From Gammaproteobacteria bacterium (lineage in GTDB: Bacteria; Pseudomonadota; Gammaproteobacteria; Thiohalomonadales; Thiohalomonadaceae), in contig QKED01000075.1 in assembly GCA_003252455.1 (NCBI GenBank), forward strand, positions 1-53,850: DNA of 53,850 bases. The letters are read 5' to 3'. Shown here in pieces: positions 35,788-44,461 of the stretch; the first letter of the stretch is position 1, and every line of letters begins with the position of its first letter. The translations under genes and the position numbers were made by a program. The notes beneath the pieces are model-generated. The model was given only the letters and a program-made list of their open reading frames with translations, was not told the DNA's origin and made no database searches.

Positions 35788-37644
35788 GTGCTGGAGTGGT
35801 CGGCGGGGGGGGCGCCCTTACCCCTGCGTCTGCGTGAATTGGACCTACACCTGGCCGACACCCTGGAGCGGCTGCACGGTGCCCCTAACCCCGCCCTGCG
35901 CCTCGCCACGGCGCTGGTCAGCGGCCTCACCGGGGCCGGGCACATCTGCGTGCCACTGGCCGACTACGCCGGGCGGCGTATCCCCTGGGAGGGGCCACTG
36001 GCACCGCCACTGCAGATGGCCCCCCCCCTCGACGCCTGGCTCGATAGTCTGCGTCAGAGTCGTCAGGTGGGTGGGCCCGGGGCGCAGACCCCGCTGGTGC
36101 TCGACCCGGCGGGGCGCCTCTACCTCGGGCGCTACTGGTACCTGGAGGCGCAGCTCGCCGCACGTATCGAGGCGCTGCTCGATGCCCCGCCCATGCCGGT
36201 CGACGCGCACCTGGCGCGGGTGCGCCTCGACCAGCTCTTCCCCGCATGCGCGCAGGTGGATTGGCAGCGCGTCGCCGCCAGCCTGGCGCTGGACGGGCGC
36301 CTGACACTGATCACCGGCGGCCCCGGCACGGGCAAGACCACTACCGTGTGCAAGTTGCTCATCCTGCTGCAAGAGCAGGCCCTGACGCAGCAGGGGCGTC
36401 CCCTGCGCATCGAGTTGGCGGCACCCACCGGTAAGGCCGCCGGGCGCCTCGGGGAGTCGATCGCCGCCACCCTGCAACGACTGGCCGCCAGCGTCCCCGC
36501 CGCACTCCTGCAGAGCATCCCCCGCGAGGCGCGAACGCTACATCGCCTGCTCGGCGCACGCCCCGGCCAGGTCGATTTTCGCCACCATGCCGCTAACCCG
36601 TTGCACCTCGACCTGCTCCTGGTCGACGAGGCCTCCATGGTCGACCTGGCACTCATGAGCCGCCTCTTCGCGGCGCTTCCGCACCAGGCGCGCGTGGTCC
36701 TGCTCGGTGACCGCGACCAGCTCGCCTCGGTCGAGGCGGGCGGGGTGCTCGGTGACCTCTGCCTACCGAGTACGGCGGGGGCCGCGTTCAGTGCCACACG
36801 CCAGGCCCGCCTCGCCGCGCTCGGTACGCCACTCACGCTACCCAACGAGGTCAAGGCGCCCTTGGCCGACCACCAGGTGCGCCTGCGTCACAGCCATCGC
36901 TTTCTCCCCGACAGCCCCATCGCCGCCCTGGCCGAGGCGGTCAACGCCGGGGACGGCCCCGGTGTGCGAAGTGCCCTGGAGGGGGCTGGCGAGGGGGCTG
37001 GGTTGAGCTGGCGTGCCTACGACGAGGGTAGCCTCGCGCGCCTGCTCGGTGAACGGGTCATCCCCACCCTGGCCGAACAGGTCCGCCGACGCGACCCCCT
37101 CGCCGCGTTGGAGGGGCTGGAGCAGTTGCGCCTACTCTGTGCCGTGCGCGAGGGGCCGGGCGGGGTGGTCGAGGTCAACCGTCTGGTGGAGCGCCTGCTG
37201 GCCCAACAGGGGGCGATCGAGCCTCAGGGGCGCTGGTACGCCGGGCGCCCAATCCTCATCACGCGCAACGACGCCACCCTGGGGGTGGCCAACGGCGATG
37301 TGGCTGTGCTGCTACCAGAGCCGAACCGGGGTGGGCGGCTGCGCGCCTTTTTGCGTCGCCCCGAGGGTGGGGTGCGCAGCCTGCTCCCGGAGCGCTTGCC
37401 GAGCCACGAGACGCTCTTCGCCATGACCGTGCACAAGTCGCAGGGTTCGGAGTTCGACCACACCCTGTTGTTGCTGCCGCCGCGCGACAACCCGCTGCTC
37501 ACCCGTGAGCTGCTCTATACCGCCATTACCCGCGCCCGTCGCCAGATCGAGGTGTGGGGTGACCCCGCACTCTTCGCCGCCGCCGTGACGCGCCGCGTAC
37601 AGCGCCACTCCGGCCTGGCCGCGCGTCTCTGGGGCGACGCGTGA
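35788..37644 (+). CDS. recD: Exodeoxyribonuclease V alpha subunit RecD
   Basis: 5'-3' helicase subunit of RecBCD; 618 residues with the GTG start of VLEWSAGG (E. coli 608). The frame is open upstream inside the DUF4241 gene, so a start at GTG 35752 is possible. RecD features: LATALVSGLTGAGHICVPL in the N-terminal domain, Walker A ITGGPGTGKTTTVCKL near residue 173, the Walker B region LLLVDEASMVDLALMSRL, LLGDRDQLASVEAG (motif III), and the C-terminal FAMTVHKSQGSEFDH with LLYTAITRARRQIEVWG. All helicase motifs are intact. Since recC and recB are just upstream but not adjacent, all subunits are encoded within 10.6 kb. Confidence 0.95.
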   Translation: MLEWSAGGAPLPLRLRELDLHLADTLERLHGAPNPALRLATALVSGLTGAGHICVPLADYAGRRIPWEGPLAPPLQMAPPLDAWLDSLRQSRQVGGPGAQTPLVLDPAGRLYLGRYWYLEAQLAARIEALLDAPPMPVDAHLARVRLDQLFPACAQVDWQRVAASLALDGRLTLITGGPGTGKTTTVCKLLILLQEQALTQQGRPLRIELAAPTGKAAGRLGESIAATLQRLAASVPAALLQSIPREARTLHRLLGARPGQVDFRHHAANPLHLDLLLVDEASMVDLALMSRLFAALPHQARVVLLGDRDQLASVEAGGVLGDLCLPSTAGAAFSATRQARLAALGTPLTLPNEVKAPLADHQVRLRHSHRFLPDSPIAALAEAVNAGDGPGVRSALEGAGEGAGLSWRAYDEGSLARLLGERVIPTLAEQVRRRDPLAALEGLEQLRLLCAVREGPGGVVEVNRLVERLLAQQGAIEPQGRWYAGRPILITRNDATLGVANGDVAVLLPEPNRGGRLRAFLRRPEGGVRSLLPERLPSHETLFAMTVHKSQGSEFDHTLLLLPPRDNPLLTRELLYTAITRARRQIEVWGDPALFAAAVTRRVQRHSGLAARLWGDA

Positions 37645-37750
37645 GTCGGTTTTCTCGGCCCATGCAGGTGAGTAGGGTGAGGCGTGCGCCCAACGGCACG
37701 AAATTTCACCCAAGGCGTGACTTAAGGGTTTGCGACGATGCTTGTTCCCA

Positions 37751-37766
37751 TGGGATCCTGATCCCA
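37751..37766. promoter_or_regulatory. Perfect 7-2-7 inverted repeat in the nlpD leader
   Basis: TGGGATC CT GATCCCA lies about 84 bases upstream of the nlpD start. It could be an operator or a small RNA hairpin. No known binding motif is recognised. Confidence 0.35.
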
Positions 37767-37849
37767 GATAGATGAGAAGCGAGCGTGGCACGGCCCCGCC
37801 TCGTGAAGCGGCACCCCGAAGGTGCTCGAATGACCCAGCGGAGGTGAGG

Positions 37850-38809
37850 ATGCGTTCCGCACACCGTATCGATGCCATCGATAAGCTCAATTTGTGTACG
37901 CCGCGCCAGGTGACCCTGCTGCTGTTGGTCTTCGCGCTGCTGCTCAGCGGCTGCGGACAGATGCGTACCGGTGGCGTGCGTCCAGCCCTCTCCTACCACA
38001 AGGTGCAGCCGGGCGAGACCCTCTACGCCATCGCCTGGGCCTACGGCTACGACCACCGTCAGGTGGCGGCCTGGAACCGCATCTCGCCCCCCTACAACAT
38101 CCGTGTCGGCGAGACCCTGCTGCTCATCCCCCCCTATCAGCGCGATCCCAAGAGTACCGAAGGGGTGCTGCCACCCACCGCCAGTGCCGCCGGTACGCGC
38201 GTCGTCTCCACCGTCTCCTCTTCGCCGCTCAACATCCCCTCGTCCGCGCGCACGGGCAGTGTCAGCCGCCCGGTGCCGCGCGTCGAACCCGGGGTCACCG
38301 TGAGTCCGGCACGCCTGCCGAGTGCCGCCGACGAGAACCTCGCCAGCGCGACGCCACCGAGTCGCTCACCGCTCAGTGTCCCCGCGCGCCCGAGTGCCCC
38401 GGTGGCGTCGCCCGGTGCCGCGCCGAGCAGTGATGAGCTAGGCCCGGTGCGGCAGTGGCTCTGGCCGCTCCAGGGCAAGGTGGTCGAGAACTTCGACCCG
38501 AGCAAGGGGCGCAAAGGTATCGACATCCTCGGTAACGAGGGGGACCCGGTACACGCCAGCGCCGCTGGCGAGGTGGTCTATGCGGGCAACTCCCTGTTCG
38601 GGTACGGCAACCTGCTGATCCTCAAACACAACGAGCTGTTCCTCAGCGCCTACGGCCACAACCGCGAGTTGCTGGTAAAGGAGGGGGACAAGGTCAAGGC
38701 CGGCGCCGCCATCGCCAAGGCGGGGCGCGACACCAGTGGTCGGCCGGTACTGCACTTCGAGATCCGCTACGAGGGGGAACCCATCGACCCGATGAGTAAG
38801 CTCCCTTGA
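37850..38809 (+). CDS. nlpD: Murein hydrolase activator lipoprotein NlpD
   Basis: 319-residue outer-membrane lipoprotein that activates amidases during cell division. The start is the ATG of MRSAHRIDAIDKL with GAGG upstream. A lipobox LLLSGCGQ puts the lipidated Cys at residue 35. A LysM domain follows (about 48-95, VQPGETLYAIAWAYGY), then a Pro/Ser/Ala-rich linker, then an M23-like domain (about 215-315). The M23 metal ligands are degenerate: the HxxxD His is Arg in GRKGIDILG, and the HxH motif reads LHFEIR. This is as in NlpD/EnvC activators, so the protein is non-catalytic and works by activating others. rpoS follows 166 bases downstream, as in most gammaproteobacteria. Confidence 0.95.
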   Translation: MRSAHRIDAIDKLNLCTPRQVTLLLLVFALLLSGCGQMRTGGVRPALSYHKVQPGETLYAIAWAYGYDHRQVAAWNRISPPYNIRVGETLLLIPPYQRDPKSTEGVLPPTASAAGTRVVSTVSSSPLNIPSSARTGSVSRPVPRVEPGVTVSPARLPSAADENLASATPPSRSPLSVPARPSAPVASPGAAPSSDELGPVRQWLWPLQGKVVENFDPSKGRKGIDILGNEGDPVHASAAGEVVYAGNSLFGYGNLLILKHNELFLSAYGHNRELLVKEGDKVKAGAAIAKAGRDTSGRPVLHFEIRYEGEPIDPMSKLP

Positions 38810-38946
38810 TTAAGAACTAGAGAGTATCCATTTACTCCAAGTGGCCTTGACCTCGCCCTTCGGGTAACCTCCCAGCGATGACATCGGTCACGGGTAGGAA
38901 CGGAATCGACAGGCAGAGATGCCCTACAACACGCACTATCAGGATT

Positions 38947-38978
38947 GCCACAGAGACAACAGAGGTACCACAGAAATG
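38947..38978 (+). repeat. CCACAGAG-type tract overlapping the rpoS start region
   Basis: GCCACAGAGACAACAGAGGT followed by ACCACAGAAATG. It resembles the tracts at 26766-26893, and it supplies the purine-rich AGAGG just upstream of the likely rpoS start codon, the ATG at 38976. Similarity is visual only. Confidence 0.35.
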
Positions 38979-40016
38979 CCGCGTAAGAAGGCTAGTGAAG
39001 CAACTGCAGTGGTAGACGGTAACGCCCTCAAGGCGCCCGCCGAGGCCGAACTGCTCAACGACAAGGACGACGAGATCCTCATCGAGGACGACGACCTCGA
39101 ACTGGGGGGCGAGAGCGACCTCGACGCAGAGGCCGACAGCCCCGAGGAGGAGAAAGAGGAGAGCTTCGAACCGGGCCATCTTCTCGACTCGCAGATCGAT
39201 GCCACACGTCTCTACCTGAGTGAGATCGGCTTCTCGCCTCTGCTCACCGCCGAGGAGGAGGTCTACTTCGCTCGACGCGCGCAGAAGGGTGAAGAGGCGG
39301 CGCGCAAGCGCATGATCGAGAGCAACCTGCGCCTGGTGGTGAAGATCGCCCGACGCTACCTCAACCGTGGCCTGCCGCTGCTCGACCTGATCGAGGAGGG
39401 CAACCTCGGTCTGATCCGCGGCGTGGAGAAGTTCGACCCGGAGCGCGGCTTCCGCTTCTCCACCTACGCCACCTGGTGGATCCGCCAGTCCATCGAGCGC
39501 GCCATCATGAATCAGACGCGCACCATCCGCCTGCCGATCCACGTGGTCAAGGAGATCAACGTCTATCTGCGCGCCGCCCGCCACCTGGCGCAGACCCTCG
39601 ACCACGAGCCGACCCCGGAGGAGATCGCCGAGATGCTCGATAAGCCCATCGAGGACGTCAAGCGCATGCTCGGCCTCAATGAGCGGGTCACCTCGGTGGA
39701 TGTGCCTATCGGGCGTGATACCGATAAGTCGGTGCTCGACTCGATCCCGGACGACAACAACGTCGACCCCTCGGAGCTGCTCCAGGACGACGACATGAAG
39801 GATAAGATCGACCTCTGGCTCGACAAGCTCACCGACAAGCAGCGTGAGGTGGTGGAGCGCCGTTTTGGCCTGCACGGCCACGACGTCTGTACCCTGGAGG
39901 AGGTGGGCAACCAGATCGGGGTCACCCGCGAGCGGGTGCGTCAGATCCAGATCGAGGCGCTGCGTCGCCTGCGCAACATCATGGAGAGCCAGGGCTTCTC
40001 CAACGACGTCATTTGA
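38976..40016 (+). CDS. rpoS: RNA polymerase sigma factor RpoS
   Basis: Stationary-phase and general-stress sigma factor; 346 residues from the ATG of [13 protein letters not shown] (E. coli 330). AGAGG lies 10 bases upstream. An alternative ATG at 38919 would add 19 residues with a weaker ribosome site. A long acidic N-terminal part ([20 protein letters not shown]) precedes region 1.2 ([21 protein letters not shown]). Region 2 contains [20 protein letters not shown] and [18 protein letters not shown], with the -10 recognition helix [20 protein letters not shown]. Region 4.2 reads [19 protein letters not shown]. In other gammaproteobacteria the main promoter lies inside nlpD. The acidic N terminus is longer than in E. 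coli RpoS. Confidence 0.96.
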   Translation: MPRKKASEATAVVDGNALKAPAEAELLNDKDDEILIEDDDLELGGESDLDAEADSPEEEKEESFEPGHLLDSQIDATRLYLSEIGFSPLLTAEEEVYFARRAQKGEEAARKRMIESNLRLVVKIARRYLNRGLPLLDLIEEGNLGLIRGVEKFDPERGFRFSTYATWWIRQSIERAIMNQTRTIRLPIHVVKEINVYLRAARHLAQTLDHEPTPEEIAEMLDKPIEDVKRMLGLNERVTSVDVPIGRDTDKSVLDSIPDDNNVDPSELLQDDDMKDKIDLWLDKLTDKQREVVERRFGLHGHDVCTLEEVGNQIGVTRERVRQIQIEALRRLRNIMESQGFSNDVI

Positions 40017-40020
40017 GCAC

Positions 40021-40053
40021 CGCCGTACCCGCCCCCTAGCGGCGGGTACGGCG
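40021..40053. terminator. Strong bidirectional hairpin between rpoS and the glycosyltransferase gene
   Basis: CGCCGTACCCGCC and GGCGGGTACGGCG form a perfect 13-bp stem with a 7-base loop, starting 4 bases after the rpoS stop. Both flanking genes end into it. There is no clean T run, so the strength as an intrinsic terminator is uncertain, but the stem is very stable. Confidence 0.7.
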
Positions 40054-40061
40054 CCCCTCTG

Positions 40062-41246
40062 TCAGGCGATGGAGGGGAGCCCCTCGGGTGGCGCCACCCC
40101 TTGCGCCGCCGCGCGCAACACCCCCTCGAAGCGTTCCACGATCAGCGGCCAGGTCGCTGCCAGCGCCGCCGCGCGTGCCGCTCGGCGCAGCCGTTCGACC
40201 TGCTGTGGTGCCTGTGCCAAGGAGGCGGCCAGCGCCACGAACTGCTGCGGTTCGTCCAGTGGGGCGAGCAGGCCGCTCTCGCCGTGGCGCAGGTGCAGAC
40301 GCCCGGCGGCATAGTCGAACACCACGGGTGCCAGGCCGCTGGCCATCGCCTCCAGGGTGACGTTGCCATAGGTCTCGGTGGTGCTGGGGAAGAGGAAGAT
40401 GTCGGCACTGGCGTAGTGTTGCGCCAGCGCCTCGCCGGTGTGCATGCCGACGAAGCGCACCTCGGGATGGCGGCGCTGCAACTGTCCGCGCAGTGGTCCG
40501 TCGCCCACCACCACCAGGGGGATGCGCGGGTCGCCCTGGCGTAGTGCGTGCCAGGCCTTGATCACCAAGGGCAGGTTCTTCTCCGGCGCCACGCGACCCA
40601 CGTAGATGGCCACCGGTGTCTCCTCCTCCACCCCCCACTGTGTGCGCAACTCGGCGCGGCGTTTGACCGGGCTGAAGCGCTCGGTATCGACCCCGCGACC
40701 CATCACCGCCATGCGCTCGAAGCCTTGTGCCGTGAGCTGAGCGGCCAGTTCGTGGGTCGGTACCAGGGTGCCCTGGGTGCGGTTGTGCAGGTGGCGCAGG
40801 TAGGCCAGCGCCAGTGGCGCGATGACGCCCGCATGGTAGCTCTGGCTGTAGCTGTGGAAATTCGTATGAAAGCCGCTGATGCAGGGGATGCCGAGGCGTC
40901 GCGCGCTGGCCACTGCCGACCAGCCCAGCGGCCCCTCGGTGGCCACATAGAGCACGTCGGGTCGCCACCCCTGCCACGCCCTGTGCAGTCGTCCCCCGGC
41001 GGGTAGGCCGAAGCGCAACTCACGGTAGCCCGGGATGGGCAGCGAGGCGACGGGCAACTGCTCGACCTGCTCCGGGGCACTGCCCTCGCTGTCGGGGATG
41101 CGTGGGCGCACCAGTTGCAGTTGGTGGCCGCGTGCGTGCAGGCCACGCACCAACTGACCCAGGGTGTGGGCCACGCCGTTGATCTCGGGGGCGAAGGTCT
41201 CGGTGACCAGGGCGATACGCAGGGGGGGGATGTGTTGGCTGTTCAT
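40062..41246 (-). CDS. GT4-family glycosyltransferase, MgtA/SQD2-like
   Basis: 394 residues with a GT-B fold. The opening RIALVTETFAPEINGVAHTL is the hallmark of the group containing MgtA (GDP-mannose-dependent mannosyltransferase) and SQD2 (sulfoquinovosyl-diacylglycerol synthase). The acceptor half continues to GFHTNFHSYSQ. The donor half has VAIYVGRVAPEKNLPLVIKA, VVVGDGPLRGQL, and FLFPSTTETYGNVTLEAMASGLAPV, with the catalytic E-x7-E motif in SSTTETYGNVTLEAM-like sequence. A likely acceptor is a membrane lipid such as diacylglycerol or a phosphatidylinositol-like lipid, but the specific product cannot be told. It is convergent with rpoS. Confidence 0.88.
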   Translation of the reverse strand: MNSQHIPPLRIALVTETFAPEINGVAHTLGQLVRGLHARGHQLQLVRPRIPDSEGSAPEQVEQLPVASLPIPGYRELRFGLPAGGRLHRAWQGWRPDVLYVATEGPLGWSAVASARRLGIPCISGFHTNFHSYSQSYHAGVIAPLALAYLRHLHNRTQGTLVPTHELAAQLTAQGFERMAVMGRGVDTERFSPVKRRAELRTQWGVEEETPVAIYVGRVAPEKNLPLVIKAWHALRQGDPRIPLVVVGDGPLRGQLQRRHPEVRFVGMHTGEALAQHYASADIFLFPSTTETYGNVTLEAMASGLAPVVFDYAAGRLHLRHGESGLLAPLDEPQQFVALAASLAQAPQQVERLRRAARAAALAATWPLIVERFEGVLRAAAQGVAPPEGLPSIA

Positions 41247-41346
41247 CCGCCCATTGTTGGTGGGCGGCGTGAACTGCGCGTGGCCGCTACGTGAAGGCTC
41301 GGTGTCAGCGCCGTGAAGCGGTTATGACGGCGCGTGTCGGCGTTGT

Positions 41347-43566
41347 CTAGTCGGTGCTGCAGTGCGGCAGCAGTAGATTCTGGCGACGCGCGCGCGCCTC
41401 CAGCAGTTTCCACAGCACCACTGGGATCTGGGTCAGCGGGAAGCCGTCGATGCGCACCATCTCCACGGCCTCCAGCGCACGCGCGGCGAAGCTGTGGGGT
41501 AGGGCGTCGAAGGTCCCCTCCTCGCCGCAATAGTCGCCCGCACCGAGCAGCTCCAGGGGGCGGCCGTCGGGGGCGAGCAGCTCCAGGGCACCACTCACCA
41601 CGAGGTTGAGGGCATTGCGTGCCGGGGCCGGTGCCACCTCTCCGGGGGCGAGGCTGAAGGTGTGGCAGTGGTCGGCCATCTGGCGCAGGGTGGCGTGGCC
41701 GATGCGTTCGCCGAAGAGGCGCGAGCGGCGCAACTGGGCGATACGCTTGACCTGTTCGCGCACCCGTTCGAGCATCCCCTCGCTCTCCAGGGTGCGGCTG
41801 ACCATGTGCAGCGGCAGGCGCAGCAGCGCGGCGTGGCTCACGGCACGCCAGGAGCCGGGCAGTGGGGTGTTATCGAAGAGCGCCTGCTCGCCGATCAGTG
41901 CGCCGGTGGCGTAGAGGGTGCGCAGCGCGTTCTCGCTCTGGATGAACTCCAGGGTGCCGGTGAGTAGCAGATAGAGGTGCTCTGGGCGGCTGCCACGCCG
42001 CAGCACGATGGCCCCGGCGTTGAACTCCATGAGCGGGGCGTTGAGCAGCGCCTCGATGCGGTAGTCGGGCGACTTGGGCAGGTAGGTGCGCAGGTAGCGC
42101 AGGGCGCGCTGGCGGCGATAGTCGCGCTCACTGGGGATGAGGATATCCTCGGCGCCGAAGGTGGCGCTGGAGCCGATCTCACGCTCGGCATCGGTCAGCG
42201 GGCGGGCGATGTGGGCCAGGACCAGGCGCCCGGAGGCGTCACCGGCGAAGTCTTCGGCGCGACCATGGATGGCTCCGCCGCCGATGTCGAGCTTCTTGAT
42301 GTCGGCGGGGGTCTGGTAGTCCACCTTGATGCGCTTGAGAAAGGCCTCGGAGATGGGGGGATGGCGGTGGCTGTTACTGGCCATTTTCTCCAGCACCGGT
42401 AGCGCGGTGAGGTCGGCCCAGTGGCCGTAGCTGCGATAGCCGTCGGCCCCCAGGGCGCGGAACAGGAACAGGTTGTTCTCCACCGGATGCGGCGAGTAGA
42501 TGGGCTTCACCTCCAGCCCGTCGCACTCGTTCCAGCGGTCGAAGTCGAGGTCGCGGATGGTGAAGAACTGGGCGAAGCGGCGCTCGTCCATGCCGGTGAG
42601 GGCGCTCAGTTTTTTCGTCACCGAGTGGCGTACCAGGCGCGTGGCGTAGTAGCGCACGCGCTGGCCGGTGCGCATCAGGGTGGCGAGCCCGGCGAAGTGG
42701 TCGTCGTGGGCGTGGGTATGGAAGATCCCCTCCACCTCGGAGAGGTCGATGCCCAGGTGCGAGAGGGTCTGCTCGATGTTGGGCGGGGCGTCGACCAGAA
42801 AGCAGCGCCCCTGAAACATCAGCACGCTGGACATGCTCGGGCGGTTGATGTCCCAGCCGTCACCCTCGCCGGTGTGGATGATGGAGAAGTAGGCGCGCGA
42901 CACCTCGTGGTGCTGGAGCGAGTAGGGCAGCTCGTAGGTGCTCCCCTCCGGGAGGTTGAGGTCGACCATCTGGCGGTCGTCGCGCAGGCGGAACTCGAAG
43001 CGGTTGGTGCCAAGACGGCGCACGCTGAGTCCCGGGCGGAGGGTGACCGGCTCCTGCTCCACGCTGAGGGTGTCGATATAGTCTTGTGGGGCGCGGATCT
43101 CGCCGAAGGCGAAGGCGAGTTTGACGCTCATCATCTCCTGCGCCAGCCCCGCCTCGACACCGGCATCGAGCAGCTCCTGCAGGTCGAGTAGGCCATAGTT
43201 GCCGCGATGGATGTAGTCGAGCTGACGGCGGATCTTGGTCGGGGTGCCGATGAGCAGTGGGCGGCGGCCGTAGTTGGGGTGTCCGGGGATGAGCATGCCT
43301 TGGCGATAGAGCATCTGCAGCACGGGGAACTCACTGAGGTTGGCCAGCGTGCCGCTCTGGATCGGCAGTTCGGAGAGGAGGATGGCATTGGGGCCGCTCT
43401 CGATCTCCCGTCCGCCGCGCAGCTCTTGGCGGATGAAGCCGCGCCGGGTCAGGTGCTTGACCACCTCCGCCGGGCAGCCACAGAGGATGCGCAGGTCGAA
43501 CTCGGGGACCTCCAGCCAGTGGACGCCAGGGGTGACCTGATAAAGCTGCATCGCGTTTTGCGCCAT
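41347..43566 (-). CDS. Metallo-beta-lactamase-fold protein with two C-terminal cyclic-nucleotide-binding domains
   Basis: 739 residues from the ATG of MAQNAMQLYQV, which has AAGGAGAC upstream. Residues about 1-240 are an unusual N-terminal part (no known domain recognised; it contains RRPLLIGTPTKIRRQ). The MBL core has the metal motif HTHAHDDHFAGL (HxHxDH at 283-290) and further conserved His residues (SHRHPP, GGAIHGRAEDFAGD). After residue about 510 there are two cNMP-binding-like domains: NAGAIVLRRGSRPEHLYLL with IGEQALFD, and CGEEGTFDALPHSFAARA, where GE(E/Q) and the RAA-type Arg resemble the phosphate-binding cassette. It lies 10 bases from the MscS gene. Inference: a cNMP-controlled hydrolase. 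The substrate is not identifiable. Confidence 0.85.
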   Translation of the reverse strand: MAQNAMQLYQVTPGVHWLEVPEFDLRILCGCPAEVVKHLTRRGFIRQELRGGREIESGPNAILLSELPIQSGTLANLSEFPVLQMLYRQGMLIPGHPNYGRRPLLIGTPTKIRRQLDYIHRGNYGLLDLQELLDAGVEAGLAQEMMSVKLAFAFGEIRAPQDYIDTLSVEQEPVTLRPGLSVRRLGTNRFEFRLRDDRQMVDLNLPEGSTYELPYSLQHHEVSRAYFSIIHTGEGDGWDINRPSMSSVLMFQGRCFLVDAPPNIEQTLSHLGIDLSEVEGIFHTHAHDDHFAGLATLMRTGQRVRYYATRLVRHSVTKKLSALTGMDERRFAQFFTIRDLDFDRWNECDGLEVKPIYSPHPVENNLFLFRALGADGYRSYGHWADLTALPVLEKMASNSHRHPPISEAFLKRIKVDYQTPADIKKLDIGGGAIHGRAEDFAGDASGRLVLAHIARPLTDAEREIGSSATFGAEDILIPSERDYRRQRALRYLRTYLPKSPDYRIEALLNAPLMEFNAGAIVLRRGSRPEHLYLLLTGTLEFIQSENALRTLYATGALIGEQALFDNTPLPGSWRAVSHAALLRLPLHMVSRTLESEGMLERVREQVKRIAQLRRSRLFGERIGHATLRQMADHCHTFSLAPGEVAPAPARNALNLVVSGALELLAPDGRPLELLGAGDYCGEEGTFDALPHSFAARALEAVEMVRIDGFPLTQIPVVLWKLLEARARRQNLLLPHCSTD

Positions 43567-43576
43567 TCTCGTCTCC

Positions 43577-44455
43577 TTATGCCTCATCCGGCCCCGGTGG
43601 TGGTGCTCCTTCGTGGGGCTTGAGGGTGACTATCAGGGGGGCATCCCCTGGGATGAGTTGTACCTTGTGCTGAGGATAGGGGATCTCGATCCCGGCGACC
43701 TTGAAGCGGTTCTGGATCTCCTCCATCAGGCTGTTGCGCAGGTCGAGGTAGAGTTCGCGCTTGGCCCACACCGAGAACTGAAAGCGCACGCCGTTATCGG
43801 CGAAACCCTGATGGATGAAGAGCGGTTTGGGCTCCTCTAGGCAGAGCGGGTTGGTGTCCGCCACCTCGAACAGCAGTGCCTTGACCTGGGCCAGGTCGGC
43901 GCTGTGGGCGACACCCATCTGCAGGTCGAAGCGGCGGATGGGGAAGCGGGTGAGGTTGGTGATCTCCGATTTGATCAGCGTCTCGTTGGGCAGGCGTACA
44001 TAGAGGTTGTCGAAGGTGCGCAGCTTGACCGAGAGCAGGTCCACGGAGAGTACCTCGCCGGTGGTGGTGCCGACGGTGATCACGTCGCCGACGCGAAACG
44101 GCCGCTCACTGAGCAGGAAGAGGCCGCTGATGAGGTTGGAGGCGGAGGTCTGCGAGGCGAAACCGAGCGCCACGGAGAAGATACCGGCGGCCCCGAGCAG
44201 CACATTGAGGCGAAAGCCCAACTCACGCAGCGCGGAGACGACGAAGATGAACAGCAGGGCGAAGAACACCAGGCGCTTCCACAGCATCAGGCTGTGTGCC
44301 TCGGTGCGTTTGGAGAGGGAGCGCCCCACCGCACCGCTCGCCGCGCGCGCCAGCAGGATCCCGACCAGGAGTAGCAGGATGGCCCGTAGCACCGCCATCG
44401 CCTGGGTGCCGTGTAGCCAGTTGATGGTGTCGAAGAGCAGGTCGAACATACCCAT
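43577..44455 (-). CDS. Small-conductance mechanosensitive channel, MscS family
   Basis: 292 residues of the basic MscS architecture. Three hydrophobic segments are visible: AMAVLRAILLLLVGILLARA, LVFFALLFIFVVSALRELGF, and the pore-lining VLLGAAGIFSVALGFASQT. The Gly/Ala-packed helix is followed by SNLISGLFLLSERPFRVGD, the most conserved MscS segment. A beta domain (VGTTTGEVLSVDLLSVKLRT, then LYVRLPNETLI) and a C-terminal alpha/beta domain complete it. A GGGGGG-rich ribosome site precedes the start; the ATG two codons later (MFDLLF) is equally possible. It lies between the DUF432-like gene and the MBL/cNMP gene in a tight minus-strand unit. It protects cells from hypo-osmotic shock, or may be gated by the neighbouring proteins. 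Confidence 0.95.
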   Translation of the reverse strand: MGMFDLLFDTINWLHGTQAMAVLRAILLLLVGILLARAASGAVGRSLSKRTEAHSLMLWKRLVFFALLFIFVVSALRELGFRLNVLLGAAGIFSVALGFASQTSASNLISGLFLLSERPFRVGDVITVGTTTGEVLSVDLLSVKLRTFDNLYVRLPNETLIKSEITNLTRFPIRRFDLQMGVAHSADLAQVKALLFEVADTNPLCLEEPKPLFIHQGFADNGVRFQFSVWAKRELYLDLRNSLMEEIQNRFKVAGIEIPYPQHKVQLIPGDAPLIVTLKPHEGAPPPGPDEA

Positions 44456-44461
44456 CCCCCC

